A stretch of 64,000 nt of DNA from Cellulomonas wangleii (GTDB lineage: Bacteria > Actinomycetota > Actinomycetes > Actinomycetales > Cellulomonadaceae). This document shows, one piece after another, positions 8,334-17,574 of this stretch (its first letter is position 1; each line of letters begins with the position of its first letter). Made by a program: the position numbers and the translations under genes. Location: assembly GCF_018388445.1 (NCBI RefSeq), contig NZ_CP074405.1, positions 3,038,001 through 3,102,000 on the forward strand, in the 5' to 3' direction. Below the pieces are notes generated by a model, which did no database searches, was not told the DNA's origin, and saw only the letters and a list, made by a program, of their open reading frames with translations.

Positions 8334-9401
8334 TCAGATCCTCCCCGGCCGGGTCAGCAGCCACAGCAGGTACACGCCGCCGAGCAGGCCGGTCATCAGC
8401 CCGATCGGCACGGCGGCCGCGAACGGCAGCCGCTGGGTCACCAGGTCGGTGGCGACGAGCAGGACCGCTCCCAGCAGACCCGCCGAGAGCACGGGCACCC
8501 GCGGGGAGCGCGTCAGGCGCAGCACCAGCTGCGGTGCCCCCAGCGCGACGAACGCGATGGGACCGGCCGCAGCGGTCGCGGCCGCCGCGAGGGTCACGGA
8601 CGCCAGCACCAGCACCAGGCGGGTGCGCTCCACCCGTGCACCGAGCTGCTGGGCGGTGTCGTCGCCCATGGCCAGGAGGTCGAGGTGCCGGGCGTGCGCC
8701 AGCACCACGGGCAGCACGAGCACGAGGGCGACGGCCACGGTGGTGACGTGGTCCCAGGTGCGCCCGTTCACCGAGCCGGCGAGCCAGACCTGCGCACCGG
8801 CCACGTCGTCGATGTCACCGCGGGACATCACCAGGCTGGTCACGGCCTCGAGGACGGCGCCGACCCCGATGCCCACCAGGACGATGCGCGACGACCCGCT
8901 CACGCGACGGCGGACCGACAGCCCGTACACGACGAGCGCGGTGAGCACGCCCGCGCCGACCGCGGCGGCCGCCGTGGCTCCCGGCCCCGCGCCCACCAGG
9001 ACGATCTGCACGACCGCACCGGTCGCCGCGCCCGCGGTGAACCCGATGACGTCCGGGGAGCCCAGCGGGTTGCGCGACAGCGACTGCAGCACCGCACCGG
9101 CGACGCCCAGGCAGGCGCCGACCAGGATCCCGGTCAGCACGCGCGGCGCACGGATGCGGGTGACGACCGTGCTCGCCGTCGTGTCCCCGCGCCCCAGCAG
9201 GACGTCCACGACGCGCGCCGGGGACAGCGCGAGCGAGCCGGTGCCCAGGGCCAGGACCGCGACGACCAGCAGCAGCACGCCGAGCAGCACGCACACGGTC
9301 ACGGTGCGCGGGTGCAGGCGCCAGGACAGGGGGCCGCGGCGCAGGGTGACCGACGGCGCGGCGACGGTGCCCGTGCCGGCCGGGGCGGGCGTGGCGGTCA
9401 C
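8334..9401 (-). CDS. Iron-siderophore ABC transporter permease (second FecCD subunit)
   Basis: A 355-residue polytopic protein of the FecCD/BtuC family with about ten helices. It has the family motifs ARPRVLTG-like (RAPRVLTGILVGACLGVAGA), QSLSRNPLGSPDVIG and the ATPase-coupling loop GPIAFVALGAPQLVLRL. The GTG start overlaps the stop of the first permease, so the two subunits are co-translated and are expected to form a heterodimer. The N-terminus (about 35 residues) is a Pro/Ala-rich cytoplasmic tail. Confidence 0.93.
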   Translation of the reverse strand: MTATPAPAGTGTVAAPSVTLRRGPLSWRLHPRTVTVCVLLGVLLLVVAVLALGTGSLALSPARVVDVLLGRGDTTASTVVTRIRAPRVLTGILVGACLGVAGAVLQSLSRNPLGSPDVIGFTAGAATGAVVQIVLVGAGPGATAAAAVGAGVLTALVVYGLSVRRRVSGSSRIVLVGIGVGAVLEAVTSLVMSRGDIDDVAGAQVWLAGSVNGRTWDHVTTVAVALVLVLPVVLAHARHLDLLAMGDDTAQQLGARVERTRLVLVLASVTLAAAATAAAGPIAFVALGAPQLVLRLTRSPRVPVLSAGLLGAVLLVATDLVTQRLPFAAAVPIGLMTGLLGGVYLLWLLTRPGRI

Positions 9402-10444
9402 AGGCGCACGAACCTGCGTCGGCGCGCCAGCGCGACGAACACGGGCCCGCCGACGAGGGCTGCCATGACCCCGGCCCCGACCTCCTGCGGGTGGTCCACC
9501 AGGCGCCCGGCGACGTCGGCCACCAGCAGCAGGACCGTGGCCGCCAGGGCCGACGCCGGCAGGACGCGCCGCTGGTCGGGGCCCACGACGAGGCGCGCCG
9601 CGTGGGGTGCCGCCAGGCCGAGGAACGCGACCGGGCCCGCCGCTGCCGTCGCCGCCCCGGCGAGCACCAGCACCGCGACGGTGGCGAGCACGACGGTGCG
9701 ACGCAGGTCGAGCCCGAGCGCGGTCGCGAGGTCCTGGCCCAGGCTCATCGCGTTGAGCCCGGGCGCGACCGCGACGCACACGAGCGCGCCGAGCAGCACG
9801 GCCCCGGCGACCACGGGCACCACCTCGGCCCCGCGACCCTGGAACGACCCCGTCATCCACTGCCGCAGCGCCTGCAGCACGCGGTCGCCGGTGTTCAGCA
9901 CGACGAGCTGGGTCAGCGCGGCCAGGACGATCGACAACGCGGCGCCGGCCAGCACCAGCCGCACCGGGTTGGTGCCGGCGTCGTGCGCGCGGCCCAGCAG
10001 GAACACGGCGACCGCCGCGGCGCCGGCGCCGGCGAACCCGAACCAGACGTAGCCCGCGACCGTCGTCGCACCGAAGAAGGCGATGCCCACGACGATCGCG
10101 GCCGCGGCGCCGCCGCTCACCCCCAGCAGCCCGGGCTCCGCCAACGGGTTGCGCGTGACGGCCTGCAGGACCGCACCCGACAGCCCCAGGGCCACGCCGA
10201 CCAGCAGCACCAGCGCGGTGCGCGGCACCCGCAGCTCCCGTACGACCAGGTGCAGGTCGTTGGTCGCGTCGTACGCCGTGACCGCCGTCCACGTCTCGTG
10301 CAGCGGGACGGTGCGGGACCCCAGGGCCAGGCTCGCCGCGGTGAGCACCAGCAGGAGGGCACCCGTGAGCACCAGCGCGGCCCGGCGCCGACCGGTGGTC
10401 GGCGCCGGGCTCGTGCGCTGCGGTGCGTCGGACGCGACGGGCAC
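9398..10444 (-). CDS. Iron-siderophore ABC transporter permease (first FecCD subunit)
   Basis: A 348-residue FecCD permease with the motifs RVPRTALVLLVGVALGLSGA, QAVTRNPLAEPGLLG and the coupling loop GPVAFLGLAAPHAARLVVG. About ten transmembrane helices can be counted. The GTG start lies eight bases after the stop of the binding-protein gene. Paired with the next permease it forms the membrane channel of the siderophore importer. Confidence 0.93.
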   Translation of the reverse strand: MPVASDAPQRTSPAPTTGRRRAALVLTGALLLVLTAASLALGSRTVPLHETWTAVTAYDATNDLHLVVRELRVPRTALVLLVGVALGLSGAVLQAVTRNPLAEPGLLGVSGGAAAAIVVGIAFFGATTVAGYVWFGFAGAGAAAVAVFLLGRAHDAGTNPVRLVLAGAALSIVLAALTQLVVLNTGDRVLQALRQWMTGSFQGRGAEVVPVVAGAVLLGALVCVAVAPGLNAMSLGQDLATALGLDLRRTVVLATVAVLVLAGAATAAAGPVAFLGLAAPHAARLVVGPDQRRVLPASALAATVLLLVADVAGRLVDHPQEVGAGVMAALVGGPVFVALARRRRFVRL

Positions 10445-10451
10445 GGGTCGG

Positions 10452-11462
10452 TCAGCCCAGGTGCCCGACGACCGTGTCCACCAGCGCGGTCGCGCTGTAG
10501 TAGTCGAGGCGGAACGAGGTCGGACCCAGCTCGAACACCTGGCCGGTGGTCACCGCCTCCAGGTTCTGCAGGGTCGGCTCCGCGGTGAGCTCGGCGACGT
10601 CGTCGGGGGTGCCGGACAGCAGCCACACCTGCGTACCCGTGATCGCCGCGGTGAGGTTCTCGAAGGAGACCCACGCGACGTCCTGGCGCACCTGCTCCGA
10701 GGTGTCGAGCTCGTCGGGGGCGCCGACGACCTCGAGGCCCAGGTCACCCAGGATGCCCGCCCAGGGGGACGTCTCCTTGGCGATCGCCGAGTCGTCGGTG
10801 GGGCCGTTGTAGGAGACGACGGACACCGGACCGTCCGGCAGGGTCAGGGATTCGGCCGCCTCGGCGACGTACGCGTCGAAGTCGGCGATCGCGTCGGCCG
10901 CGCCGTCCTCGTGACCGGTGATCTCCCCGAGGTCGGTGGCCAGGTCCTGCCACGACTTGTCCGAGTAGTTGACGACGACCGTCGGGAACAGCTCGGCGAT
11001 CTGCTCGTACTGGTCGAGCACGGAGTCGGCACCCGAGGTGGAGACCACGACCAGGTCGGGCTCCGCGCTGATGATCGCCTCGAGGTCGAGCTCGAGATTC
11101 GGGTAGAGCACCTCGACGCCGCGCTCGCGCGCCACGTCGCCCCACTGGCGGAAGAACCCGTCCTCGTCCGCGACGGCCGTGCCCGGCGCGGTCGCGGCGC
11201 TCGCCACGACCGGGGCGCCGATCGCCAGGAGCGTGCCGGTCACCGACGGCGTCGTCGACACGATCCGCTGCGGCGCGGCGTCGAGCGTGAGCTCGCCCTG
11301 CTCGTGGGTGACCGTGCGGGGCCACGACGCGTCCTCGGTGGCGTCGCTCGCCGGCGCCGATGCGGCCGGCGCCGCGGAGGACGACGCGCTGCACCCCGAC
11401 AGGGCGAGCGCGACGGTCGCCGCGAGCGCGGCCAGGACGGTGCGGGGACGGACGTGCTTCAC
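10452..11462 (-). CDS. Iron-siderophore ABC transporter substrate-binding lipoprotein
   Basis: A 336-residue FepB/FecB-type periplasmic-binding fold protein. A lipoprotein signal peptide is clear: a basic start (MKHVRPRTVL), a hydrophobic stretch and the lipobox LSGC with Cys24 as the lipid anchor. The core shows the two lobes of class III binding proteins (PQRIVSTTPSVTGTLLAIG and DLVVVSTSGADSVLDQYEQI). The GTG start has AGGAG six bases upstream. It is the first gene of the six-gene iron operon; an iron-box candidate lies 53 bases upstream. Confidence 0.93.
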   Translation of the reverse strand: MKHVRPRTVLAALAATVALALSGCSASSSAAPAASAPASDATEDASWPRTVTHEQGELTLDAAPQRIVSTTPSVTGTLLAIGAPVVASAATAPGTAVADEDGFFRQWGDVARERGVEVLYPNLELDLEAIISAEPDLVVVSTSGADSVLDQYEQIAELFPTVVVNYSDKSWQDLATDLGEITGHEDGAADAIADFDAYVAEAAESLTLPDGPVSVVSYNGPTDDSAIAKETSPWAGILGDLGLEVVGAPDELDTSEQVRQDVAWVSFENLTAAITGTQVWLLSGTPDDVAELTAEPTLQNLEAVTTGQVFELGPTSFRLDYYSATALVDTVVGHLG

Positions 11463-11514
11463 CTGTGCTCCTCGGGAGGGGGACGACGGCGGACGAGCCG
11501 CGGCAGGCGAGAAC

Positions 11515-11533
11515 TTAGCACAGCCTTACCTAT
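11515..11533. promoter_or_regulatory. IdeR/DtxR-type iron box
   Basis: The 19-bp sequence ttagcacagccttacctat agrees at 15 of 19 positions with the IdeR/DtxR operator TTAGGTTAGSCTWACCTAA. It lies between the pxp genes and the siderophore operon, just upstream of the binding-protein gene. Iron-replete repression of the operon is the expected outcome. Confidence 0.7.
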
Positions 11534-11566
11534 GCTCCGCGAGCGGTCCGGCGACGTCGTCGCTGG

Positions 11567-13456
11567 TCACGAGGGATGGATCGGCGGGACGTCAGTTCTG
11601 GCCAGGCGCACGCGCTGCCCGGGGCGCAGCTGTGCCGCGCGTGCCCGGCCCTCGCGCGTCAGCACGGCGACCACCGGGTAGCCACCGGTCACGGGGTGGT
11701 CCGCGCCGAACACCACCGGCTGACCGTCGGGCGGCACCTGGACCGCCCCGGCGACCAGGCCCTCGGACGGCAGCTCCCCGATCGCCCGGCGCATCAGCGG
11801 CGCGCCCGCCAGCCGCACGGCGACCCGGTTGCTCGCGGGCGACACGTCCCAGACCGTCGCCCACAGTGCCGCGCGGCCGCGGGCGTCGAGGTGGTCCAGC
11901 CGAGGGCCGTCCGACGCCGGGAGCAGGACGTGGCCGGGGACCTCGACATCAGGGCCCTCGACGCCCGGGACCGCGACACCCGGGATCGCGACACCGTGGA
12001 CCTCGACACCGTGGACCTCGACGGCAGGGACGGGACCGTCCGGCAGCGCCGGCTCCGGCAGGCCGTCGACGTCGTCCCCCAGCGGCAGCACGTCCCCCTG
12101 TCGCACCGCCGCCGGCCCGAGCCCCGACAGGACGTCGGCGGAGCGCGACCCGAGCACGCTCGGCACGGCGAGGCCCCCACGCACCGCCACCCAGGTGCGC
12201 AGGCCCTCCGGCGGCGACCCGAGCCGCAGCACGGCACCCGCGGGGGCGCGGATCGCAGCACCGTGCGGCACCGCCGCACCGTCGAGGTCCGCGGCCACCG
12301 GCGCACCGGTCAGGGCGAGGGCCGTGGTCGCCGTGCACCGCAGCACCAGGCCGCCCAGCACGACCTCGAGCCCCGCCGCGGAGGGCCGGTTGCCGACGAG
12401 CCGGTTCGCACGGCGCAGCGCGTCCGGGTCGGCGGCGCCGGAGCGCGGCACCCCGACCGCCGCCAGGCCCGGTCTGCCGAGGTCCTGCAGCAGCAGCAGC
12501 GGCCCGGTGGCGAGCACCGTCACCGCCCGCGCGCCCGCGTGCGGGGCGACGGGTGGGGACGGGGCGACGGGTGAGGGCGGGGCGACGGGGCTGTCCGGGG
12601 CGACGGGGCTGTCCGGGGCGACGGTGCTGTCCGGGGCGACGGTGCTGTCCTGTGCGACGGTGCGGCCCGGGGCGTGTGGTGCGGCCGACGGTGGCGCTGC
12701 GCGTGGCGCCGCGACCGCCCGCGGGACGGCCGGCGCGGGCACGAACCGCACGACGTCGCCCGGCCTCAGCAGGGCCGCCGCGTCCCGCCCGCGGCCGACG
12801 TCGAACATCGCGACGGACGTCGTGCCCAGCAGCTGCCAGCCGCCGGGTGACGCCGCCGGGTAGACCGCGGTGTAGTCGCCCGCGAGGGCGACCGCGCCCG
12901 CCGGCACGCGGGTGCGGGGCGTCGCGAGCCGTGGGACGTGCAACCGCGGGTCGACACCCACCACGTACGCGAACCCGGGGGCGAACCCGCCGAACGCGAC
13001 GCGGTACCCGCCGGGACCGCCTGCGAGGTGCCGCGCCACCACCTCCTCGACGGACAGGCCCGTCGCACGGGCGACCTGCGCCAGGTCGGGCCCGTCGTAG
13101 ACGACCGGGATGTCGACGACCCGACCGGTCGGCCGGTCGCCCGCGGCGGGTCCGTCGGCGGCAGGTCCGTCAGCGGCAGGTCCGTCAGCGGCAGGTCCGG
13201 CGACGGCGGCGCGGGTCACGGCCGCCAGCCACACCGCGCGACGCCGCACGTCCCCACGCACGAGGACCGTGCGCGCCGCGGGCACGACGTCGACCACGCC
13301 GGGCGGAGGGTCGGTCCGGAGCACGTCCGCGAGGGCGGACACCCCGTCGAGGTCCGCGAGCTCGACGAGGACCGCGTCCTCACCGCACGGCAGGACCCGG
13401 GGCGTGCGGCCTCTCGCGTCCGTCCCGGGCGCGTCCGTCCCGGCGGCACCGCTCAC
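11567..13456 (-). CDS. 5-oxoprolinase subunits B and C fused (PxpB-PxpC)
   Basis: A 629-residue fusion. Residues about 20-235 are the KipI/PxpB domain (GGFAPGFAYVVGVDPRLHVP, ALAGDYTAVYPAASPGGWQL) and about 300-620 the KipA/PxpC domain (DLGRPGLAAVGVPRSGAADP, GADHPVTGGYPVVAVLT). With PxpA they hydrolyse 5-oxoproline to glutamate using ATP. Many bacteria encode B and C separately. Three low-complexity repeats sit in or between the domains: PAADG units, a VAPDS linker and a VEVHG stretch. The GTG start overlaps the pxpA stop. Confidence 0.92.
   Translation of the reverse strand: MSGAAGTDAPGTDARGRTPRVLPCGEDAVLVELADLDGVSALADVLRTDPPPGVVDVVPAARTVLVRGDVRRRAVWLAAVTRAAVAGPAADGPAADGPAADGPAAGDRPTGRVVDIPVVYDGPDLAQVARATGLSVEEVVARHLAGGPGGYRVAFGGFAPGFAYVVGVDPRLHVPRLATPRTRVPAGAVALAGDYTAVYPAASPGGWQLLGTTSVAMFDVGRGRDAAALLRPGDVVRFVPAPAVPRAVAAPRAAPPSAAPHAPGRTVAQDSTVAPDSTVAPDSPVAPDSPVAPPSPVAPSPPVAPHAGARAVTVLATGPLLLLQDLGRPGLAAVGVPRSGAADPDALRRANRLVGNRPSAAGLEVVLGGLVLRCTATTALALTGAPVAADLDGAAVPHGAAIRAPAGAVLRLGSPPEGLRTWVAVRGGLAVPSVLGSRSADVLSGLGPAAVRQGDVLPLGDDVDGLPEPALPDGPVPAVEVHGVEVHGVAIPGVAVPGVEGPDVEVPGHVLLPASDGPRLDHLDARGRAALWATVWDVSPASNRVAVRLAGAPLMRRAIGELPSEGLVAGAVQVPPDGQPVVFGADHPVTGGYPVVAVLTREGRARAAQLRPGQRVRLARTDVPPIHPS
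11945..12019. repeat. 15-bp tandem repeat inside the PxpC domain
   Basis: Five 15-bp units, the last two identical (gacaccgtggacctc). They encode pentapeptides such as VEVHG, VAIPG and VAVPG, an insertion in the PxpC domain. Unit length keeps the frame. Confidence 0.8.
12591..12662. repeat. 18-bp tandem repeat in the PxpB-PxpC linker
   Basis: Four 18-bp units close to ctgtccggggcgacggtg, with degenerate units extending back to about 12546. They encode the hexapeptide series VAPDST/VAPDSP forming the interdomain linker. Confidence 0.85.
13146..13199. repeat. 15-bp tandem repeat inside the PxpB domain
   Basis: About 3.6 copies of gcaggtccgtcagcg encode a (PAADG) series near residues 86-104, an Ala/Pro-rich insertion within PxpB. 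Two full copies are identical. Confidence 0.85.
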
Positions 13457-14442
13457 CGAGCTGGTCCCTCGCCGCGCGCTCCATCACGCGGCGCCCGAGC
13501 CTCGCCGGGTCGGTCCGTCGCGGCATCGCCCGCGTCCAGCGCGGCGTCGCGCGGGTCGGGCGCCGGGAGGTCGTCGGGACGCACGCGGGGCGCGGCGACG
13601 TCGTCAGGGCGCACCCGCTGCGCACCGCCGGTGCGGGGTTGCGCCGCGCCGCCCGGCAGCAGCGGCACCTCGCCCGCCGTGCGGAACGGCCGGACCTCGA
13701 CGCCCGCGGCGTCCAGCGCGGCGCGCACGGCGGTCGCGATGGCCACGGCCCCGGGGGTGTCGGAGTGCAGGCAGAGCGACAGCGCGTCGACCCGGACGAC
13801 CGTGCCGTCGACGGCCGTGACGGTCCCGTGCACCGCCATCTGCACGGCGCGGGCGGCAGCCGCCTGAGGGTCCGTGACCAGGGCACCGGGCCGGTCACGC
13901 GGGACCAGCGTGCCGTCGGGTGCGTAGCCGCGGTCGACGAAGGCCTCGGCGACGATGCGCAGGCCGGCGGCCCGGGCCACCGCGAGCACGCGGGACCCCG
14001 GCAGACCCAGCACGGCCAGTGCGGGGTCGACCGCGAGGACCGCCTCGACGACGGCGCGGGCCTGCACCTCGTCGTGCACCACCGCGTTGTAGAGCGCGCC
14101 GTGCGGCTTGACGTGCGTCACGCGTGCACCGACCGACCGGGCCACCGCAGCGAGCGCGCCGAGCTGGTGCGCGACCTGGGCGCGCAGCAGCTCGGGTCGG
14201 ACGTCGAGACGCCGTCGGCCGAACCCCTCGCGGTCGTCGTACGACGGGTGCGCCCCCACGGCGACACCGCGCTGAAGCGCCGCCGCGCAGGTCGCGGCCA
14301 TCGTCGCGGAGTCACCGCCGTGGAACCCCGCGGCGACGTTCGCGCTCGAGACGAGGGTCAGCAGCGCGTCGTCCGCCGACGGCTCGAGACGCCACGGGCC
14401 GTCCCCCTCGCCGAGGTCCGCGTTCAGGTCGATGACACGCAC
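13453..14442 (-). CDS. pxpA: 5-oxoprolinase subunit A (LamB/YcsF family)
   Basis: A 329-residue protein of the LamB/YcsF family, a TIM-barrel-like hydrolase subunit. It begins VRVIDLNADLGEGDGPW, the family hallmark, and contains SANVAAGFHGGD, VGAHPSYDDREGFGRR and KPHGALYN. The GTG at 14442 has GGAGG eight bases upstream. About 80 C-terminal residues (RTGGAQRVRPDDVAAPRVRP and beyond) extend past the normal family end and look disordered. It is the first gene of the pair with the fused PxpB-PxpC, overlapping by GTGA. Confidence 0.93.
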   Translation of the reverse strand: MRVIDLNADLGEGDGPWRLEPSADDALLTLVSSANVAAGFHGGDSATMAATCAAALQRGVAVGAHPSYDDREGFGRRRLDVRPELLRAQVAHQLGALAAVARSVGARVTHVKPHGALYNAVVHDEVQARAVVEAVLAVDPALAVLGLPGSRVLAVARAAGLRIVAEAFVDRGYAPDGTLVPRDRPGALVTDPQAAAARAVQMAVHGTVTAVDGTVVRVDALSLCLHSDTPGAVAIATAVRAALDAAGVEVRPFRTAGEVPLLPGGAAQPRTGGAQRVRPDDVAAPRVRPDDLPAPDPRDAALDAGDAATDRPGEARAPRDGARGEGPAR

Positions 14443-14613
14443 CCCGCGATCCTCCCCCACCTGGCCTCCGACGACGCCCCACCCCACCGGCGGGTGGGCC
14501 ATCCAGCCGTCACAGGCCAGGTGAGGAGGGGCGCGGGCCGGACCGCACTCTCTCGGGGGACGCGGGTGCGAGGGCGCTGCCGGTGCGGGCGAGGGTGGTG
14601 GGAGGATCGGGGG

Positions 14614-17202
14614 GTGGGGCCGGGCGAGCTGTTCGACGTGCTGCTCGCCGGTGGCCGGCGGGCGGACCGAGCGACCCACGTGCGGCACCTCCCGGCCCGG
14701 GAGGGCCGCCGCGCGGACTGGCCCGACTGGGCGGACCCGGACCTGGTGCGTGGCTACCGGGCCCTCGGTGTCGAGCGGCCGTGGGAGCACCAGGTCGACG
14801 CGGCGGACGCGGCGTGGTCGGGGCGTCACACGGTCCTGGCGACGTCGACCGGGTCGGGCAAGTCGCTCGCCTTCTGGTTGCCGGGGCTGTCGGCCGTGCG
14901 TCGCGGGGCCGCAGGGACGCTCCTCGACCCGGGGCGCATCGAGACGGTCCGTCGCCGACCCACCGTGCTCTACCTCAGCCCCACCAAGGCTCTCGCGGCC
15001 GACCAGCTCGCGGGTCTGGAGCGGCTGCTCACCGCTGCCGGGACGCGGGACGTGCGCGTCGCGACGTGCGACGGCGACACGTCGCGCGACGAGCGGCGCT
15101 GGGTGCGGGAGCACGCGGACGTCGTCCTCACCAACCCGGACTTCCTGCACTTCGCGATGCTCCCTGCGCACTCGCAGTGGTCCCGCCTGCTGTCGTCGCT
15201 CGCGTACGTGGTGGTCGACGAGTGCCACGCGTTCCGTGGTGTGTTCGGTGCGCACGTGGCGCTCGTGCTGCGGCGGCTGCGGCGGCTCGCCGCGGCGTAC
15301 GGCGCGGCGCCGGTGATGGTCCTCGCGTCGGCGACGACGTCCGACCCCGCCGCGAGCGCCGCACGGCTCCTGGGCGTGGCCGCGCAGGACGTCCACGCCG
15401 TCACGGTCGACACGTCGCCGGCGGGCCGCAAGACGTTCGTGCTGTGGCAGCCGCCGGAGCTCCCGGGCGGCGGCGGGCCGTGGGCGTCGCTGCTGCCCGA
15501 CGAGGACCCCTGGGCGACGGTCGTCCCCGTGCCACGGCGCGACCTGCACGCGGCCGACCCCGGGGACGACGACGCCACGGATGACGTCCCGACGTCCGGC
15601 GGCGCGACCCCGCCGGACGTCACCGCGGCGCAACCGGCCGCGCCCGAGGCGGGCGAGGGCTCGGGGCCGTTGGGCACCGGTGAGGACGTCGTCGCGCTGC
15701 CGCAGGACAACCCGCGGCGGACGGCCACCGCCGAGGTGGCGGACCTGCTCGCCGACCTGGTCGCGGCGGGTGCCCGGGTGCTGGCGTTCACGCGGTCGCG
15801 GCGCGGTGCGGAGTCGGTGGCCGCGGCGACCCGCGACCACCTGGCTGCCGTCGACCCGACCCTGCCGTCGTTGGTGTCGTCGTACCGCGGTGGTTACCTG
15901 CCGGAGGAGCGCCGCGCCCTCGAGCGGGCCATCCGGGCGGGTCATCTCCGGGCGCTGGCGACCACCAACGCCCTCGAGCTCGGTGTCGACATCTCCGGTC
16001 TCGACGCCGTGCTGATCGCCGGCTGGCCGGGCACGCGCGTGTCGCTGTGGCAGCAGGCGGGCCGCGCCGGCCGCGCCGGCGCCGAGGGGCTCGTCGTCCT
16101 GGTCGCCCGGGAGGACCCGCTGGACACCTACCTCGTGCACCACCCGGAGGCGGCGCTCGACGCCCCGGTCGAGGCCACCGTGTTCGACCCCGGCAACCCC
16201 TACGTCCTCGCGCCGCACCTGTGCGCCGCCGCGGCGGAGCGCCCGTTGCGCACGGAGGAGCTGGAGCTGTTCGGTGACCGCGCCCTCGGGCTGCTCACGG
16301 AGCTCACCGAGCGCGGCATCCTGCGTCGACGCGTCTCGGGGTGGTACTGGACGCACGCCGAGCCCGCCAGCCGCATGACCGACCTGCGCGGCGCGGGTGG
16401 CCAGCCGGTGCGCGTGGTGGAGACGGCGACGGGACGTCTGCTGGGTACGGTCGACGCGGCCTCGGCCGATGCCACCGTCCACCCCGGCGCGGTGTACGTG
16501 CACCTCGGGGCGACCTACGTGGTGGACGAGCTGCACCTCGACGACGGTGTCGCCCTGGCGACCCGGCGGGACGTCGACCACGGCACGTGGGCACGGTGGA
16601 TCACCTCGACGGCCGTGGTCGACGTCGAGCGCGAGGTCGTCTGGGGGCCCGTCACGTGGTGCTACGGACAGGTCGACGTCACCACGCAGGTCGTGGGCTA
16701 CCAGCGACGACGGATCCCGGACCTGCAGGTGCTGTCCACGCACGAGCTCGACCTGCCGGCACGGACGCTGCGGACCACGGCGGTGTGGTGGACCGCCCCG
16801 CCGGAGGTCCTGGCTGCCGCGGGAGTGACCCTGGAGGCCGCGCCGGGCGCGCTGCACGCCGCCGAGCACGCGTCGATCGGGCTGCTCCCCCTGCTGGCGA
16901 CGTGCGACCGCTGGGACCTGGGTGGCCTGTCGACACTGGTGCACCCCGACACCGGCCACGCCACGGTGTTCGTCCACGACGGGCATCCCGGTGGGGCGGG
17001 TTTCGCGGAGCGGGGGTTCGGGCTCGGGCCGGTGTGGTTGGCCGCGACGCGCGACGCGATCGCCGCCTGCCCGTGCGCGACCGGCTGCCCGGCCTGCGTG
17101 CAGTCGCCCAAGTGCGGCAACGGCAACGAGCCGCTGGACAAGGCCGCGGCCCTCCGCCTGCTCACCACCGTGCTGTCCCACGCCGTGGGCACGCCCTCGT
17201 GA
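14614..17202 (+). CDS. DEAD/DEAH-box helicase with DUF1998 (MrfA/YprA-like)
   Basis: An 862-residue superfamily 2 helicase. Walker A is STGSGKS (Lys83) and the Walker B box is DECH (202-205); the C-terminal helicase lobe shows QQAGRAGRAG. The C-terminus is a DUF1998/MrfA domain with a cysteine cluster (CPCATGCPACVQSPKCGNGN). MrfA relatives act in excision-type DNA repair after mitomycin damage. The GTG has GGAGG about eight bases upstream. A variable acidic insert (about 300-345) separates the lobes. The gene converges on the pilus genes; the same helicase-Tad neighbourhood is known in mycobacteria (Rv3649-Rv3660c). Confidence 0.9.
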   Translation: MGPGELFDVLLAGGRRADRATHVRHLPAREGRRADWPDWADPDLVRGYRALGVERPWEHQVDAADAAWSGRHTVLATSTGSGKSLAFWLPGLSAVRRGAAGTLLDPGRIETVRRRPTVLYLSPTKALAADQLAGLERLLTAAGTRDVRVATCDGDTSRDERRWVREHADVVLTNPDFLHFAMLPAHSQWSRLLSSLAYVVVDECHAFRGVFGAHVALVLRRLRRLAAAYGAAPVMVLASATTSDPAASAARLLGVAAQDVHAVTVDTSPAGRKTFVLWQPPELPGGGGPWASLLPDEDPWATVVPVPRRDLHAADPGDDDATDDVPTSGGATPPDVTAAQPAAPEAGEGSGPLGTGEDVVALPQDNPRRTATAEVADLLADLVAAGARVLAFTRSRRGAESVAAATRDHLAAVDPTLPSLVSSYRGGYLPEERRALERAIRAGHLRALATTNALELGVDISGLDAVLIAGWPGTRVSLWQQAGRAGRAGAEGLVVLVAREDPLDTYLVHHPEAALDAPVEATVFDPGNPYVLAPHLCAAAAERPLRTEELELFGDRALGLLTELTERGILRRRVSGWYWTHAEPASRMTDLRGAGGQPVRVVETATGRLLGTVDAASADATVHPGAVYVHLGATYVVDELHLDDGVALATRRDVDHGTWARWITSTAVVDVEREVVWGPVTWCYGQVDVTTQVVGYQRRRIPDLQVLSTHELDLPARTLRTTAVWWTAPPEVLAAAGVTLEAAPGALHAAEHASIGLLPLLATCDRWDLGGLSTLVHPDTGHATVFVHDGHPGGAGFAERGFGLGPVWLAATRDAIAACPCATGCPACVQSPKCGNGNEPLDKAAALRLLTTVLSHAVGTPS

Positions 17203-17574
17203 CCCGCGTCGCCCGGCTGCGGCCGCCCCGCGCGGCCCGGCCCGGGCGACCTGGTGCGCGGACCCGAGCACGGCCGGTACCTGCACCTCGACGGTGACCG
17301 CACCGTGCGGTCCGACCGCGCACGCGACCATGCTCGCCCCGTTCCTGCCGGCCGCATCCGCCGCCCGGTCGCACGCGCCGGTCCCGCCGTCCGCGAGCAG
17401 CTGCGCGCCGGCCAGCGCCGCCAGGTCCGCCCCGCCCGCTGCCCGGGCCGCCGCGACGTGGGCCGACCCCACGAGCCCGGCGCCCCCGGCCAGCGCGACC
17501 GCGACGGCGACCACCGCGAGCAGGAGCACGGACCCCGAGCCGGCGTCGCGGGCGAGGGCGGCTCGCGTGCTCAC
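17203..17574 (-). CDS. TadE-like membrane protein (Rv3654c type), no stop at the expected place
   Basis: The N-terminus STRAALARDAGSGSVLLLAV with a hydrophobic helix, then AAARAAGGADLAALAGAQLL, is the pattern of the small TadE-like proteins encoded next to the helicase in actinobacteria. The GTG overlaps the upstream TadE stop. The expected C-terminal region (VPAVLGSAHQVARAGP) is not followed by a stop: this frame stays open through the whole antisense strand of the helicase and into pxpA. The end given here is therefore only an estimate at the helicase boundary. A one-base frameshift would end the protein at 17162. A sequencing error or a decayed stop are both possible. Confidence 0.55.
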
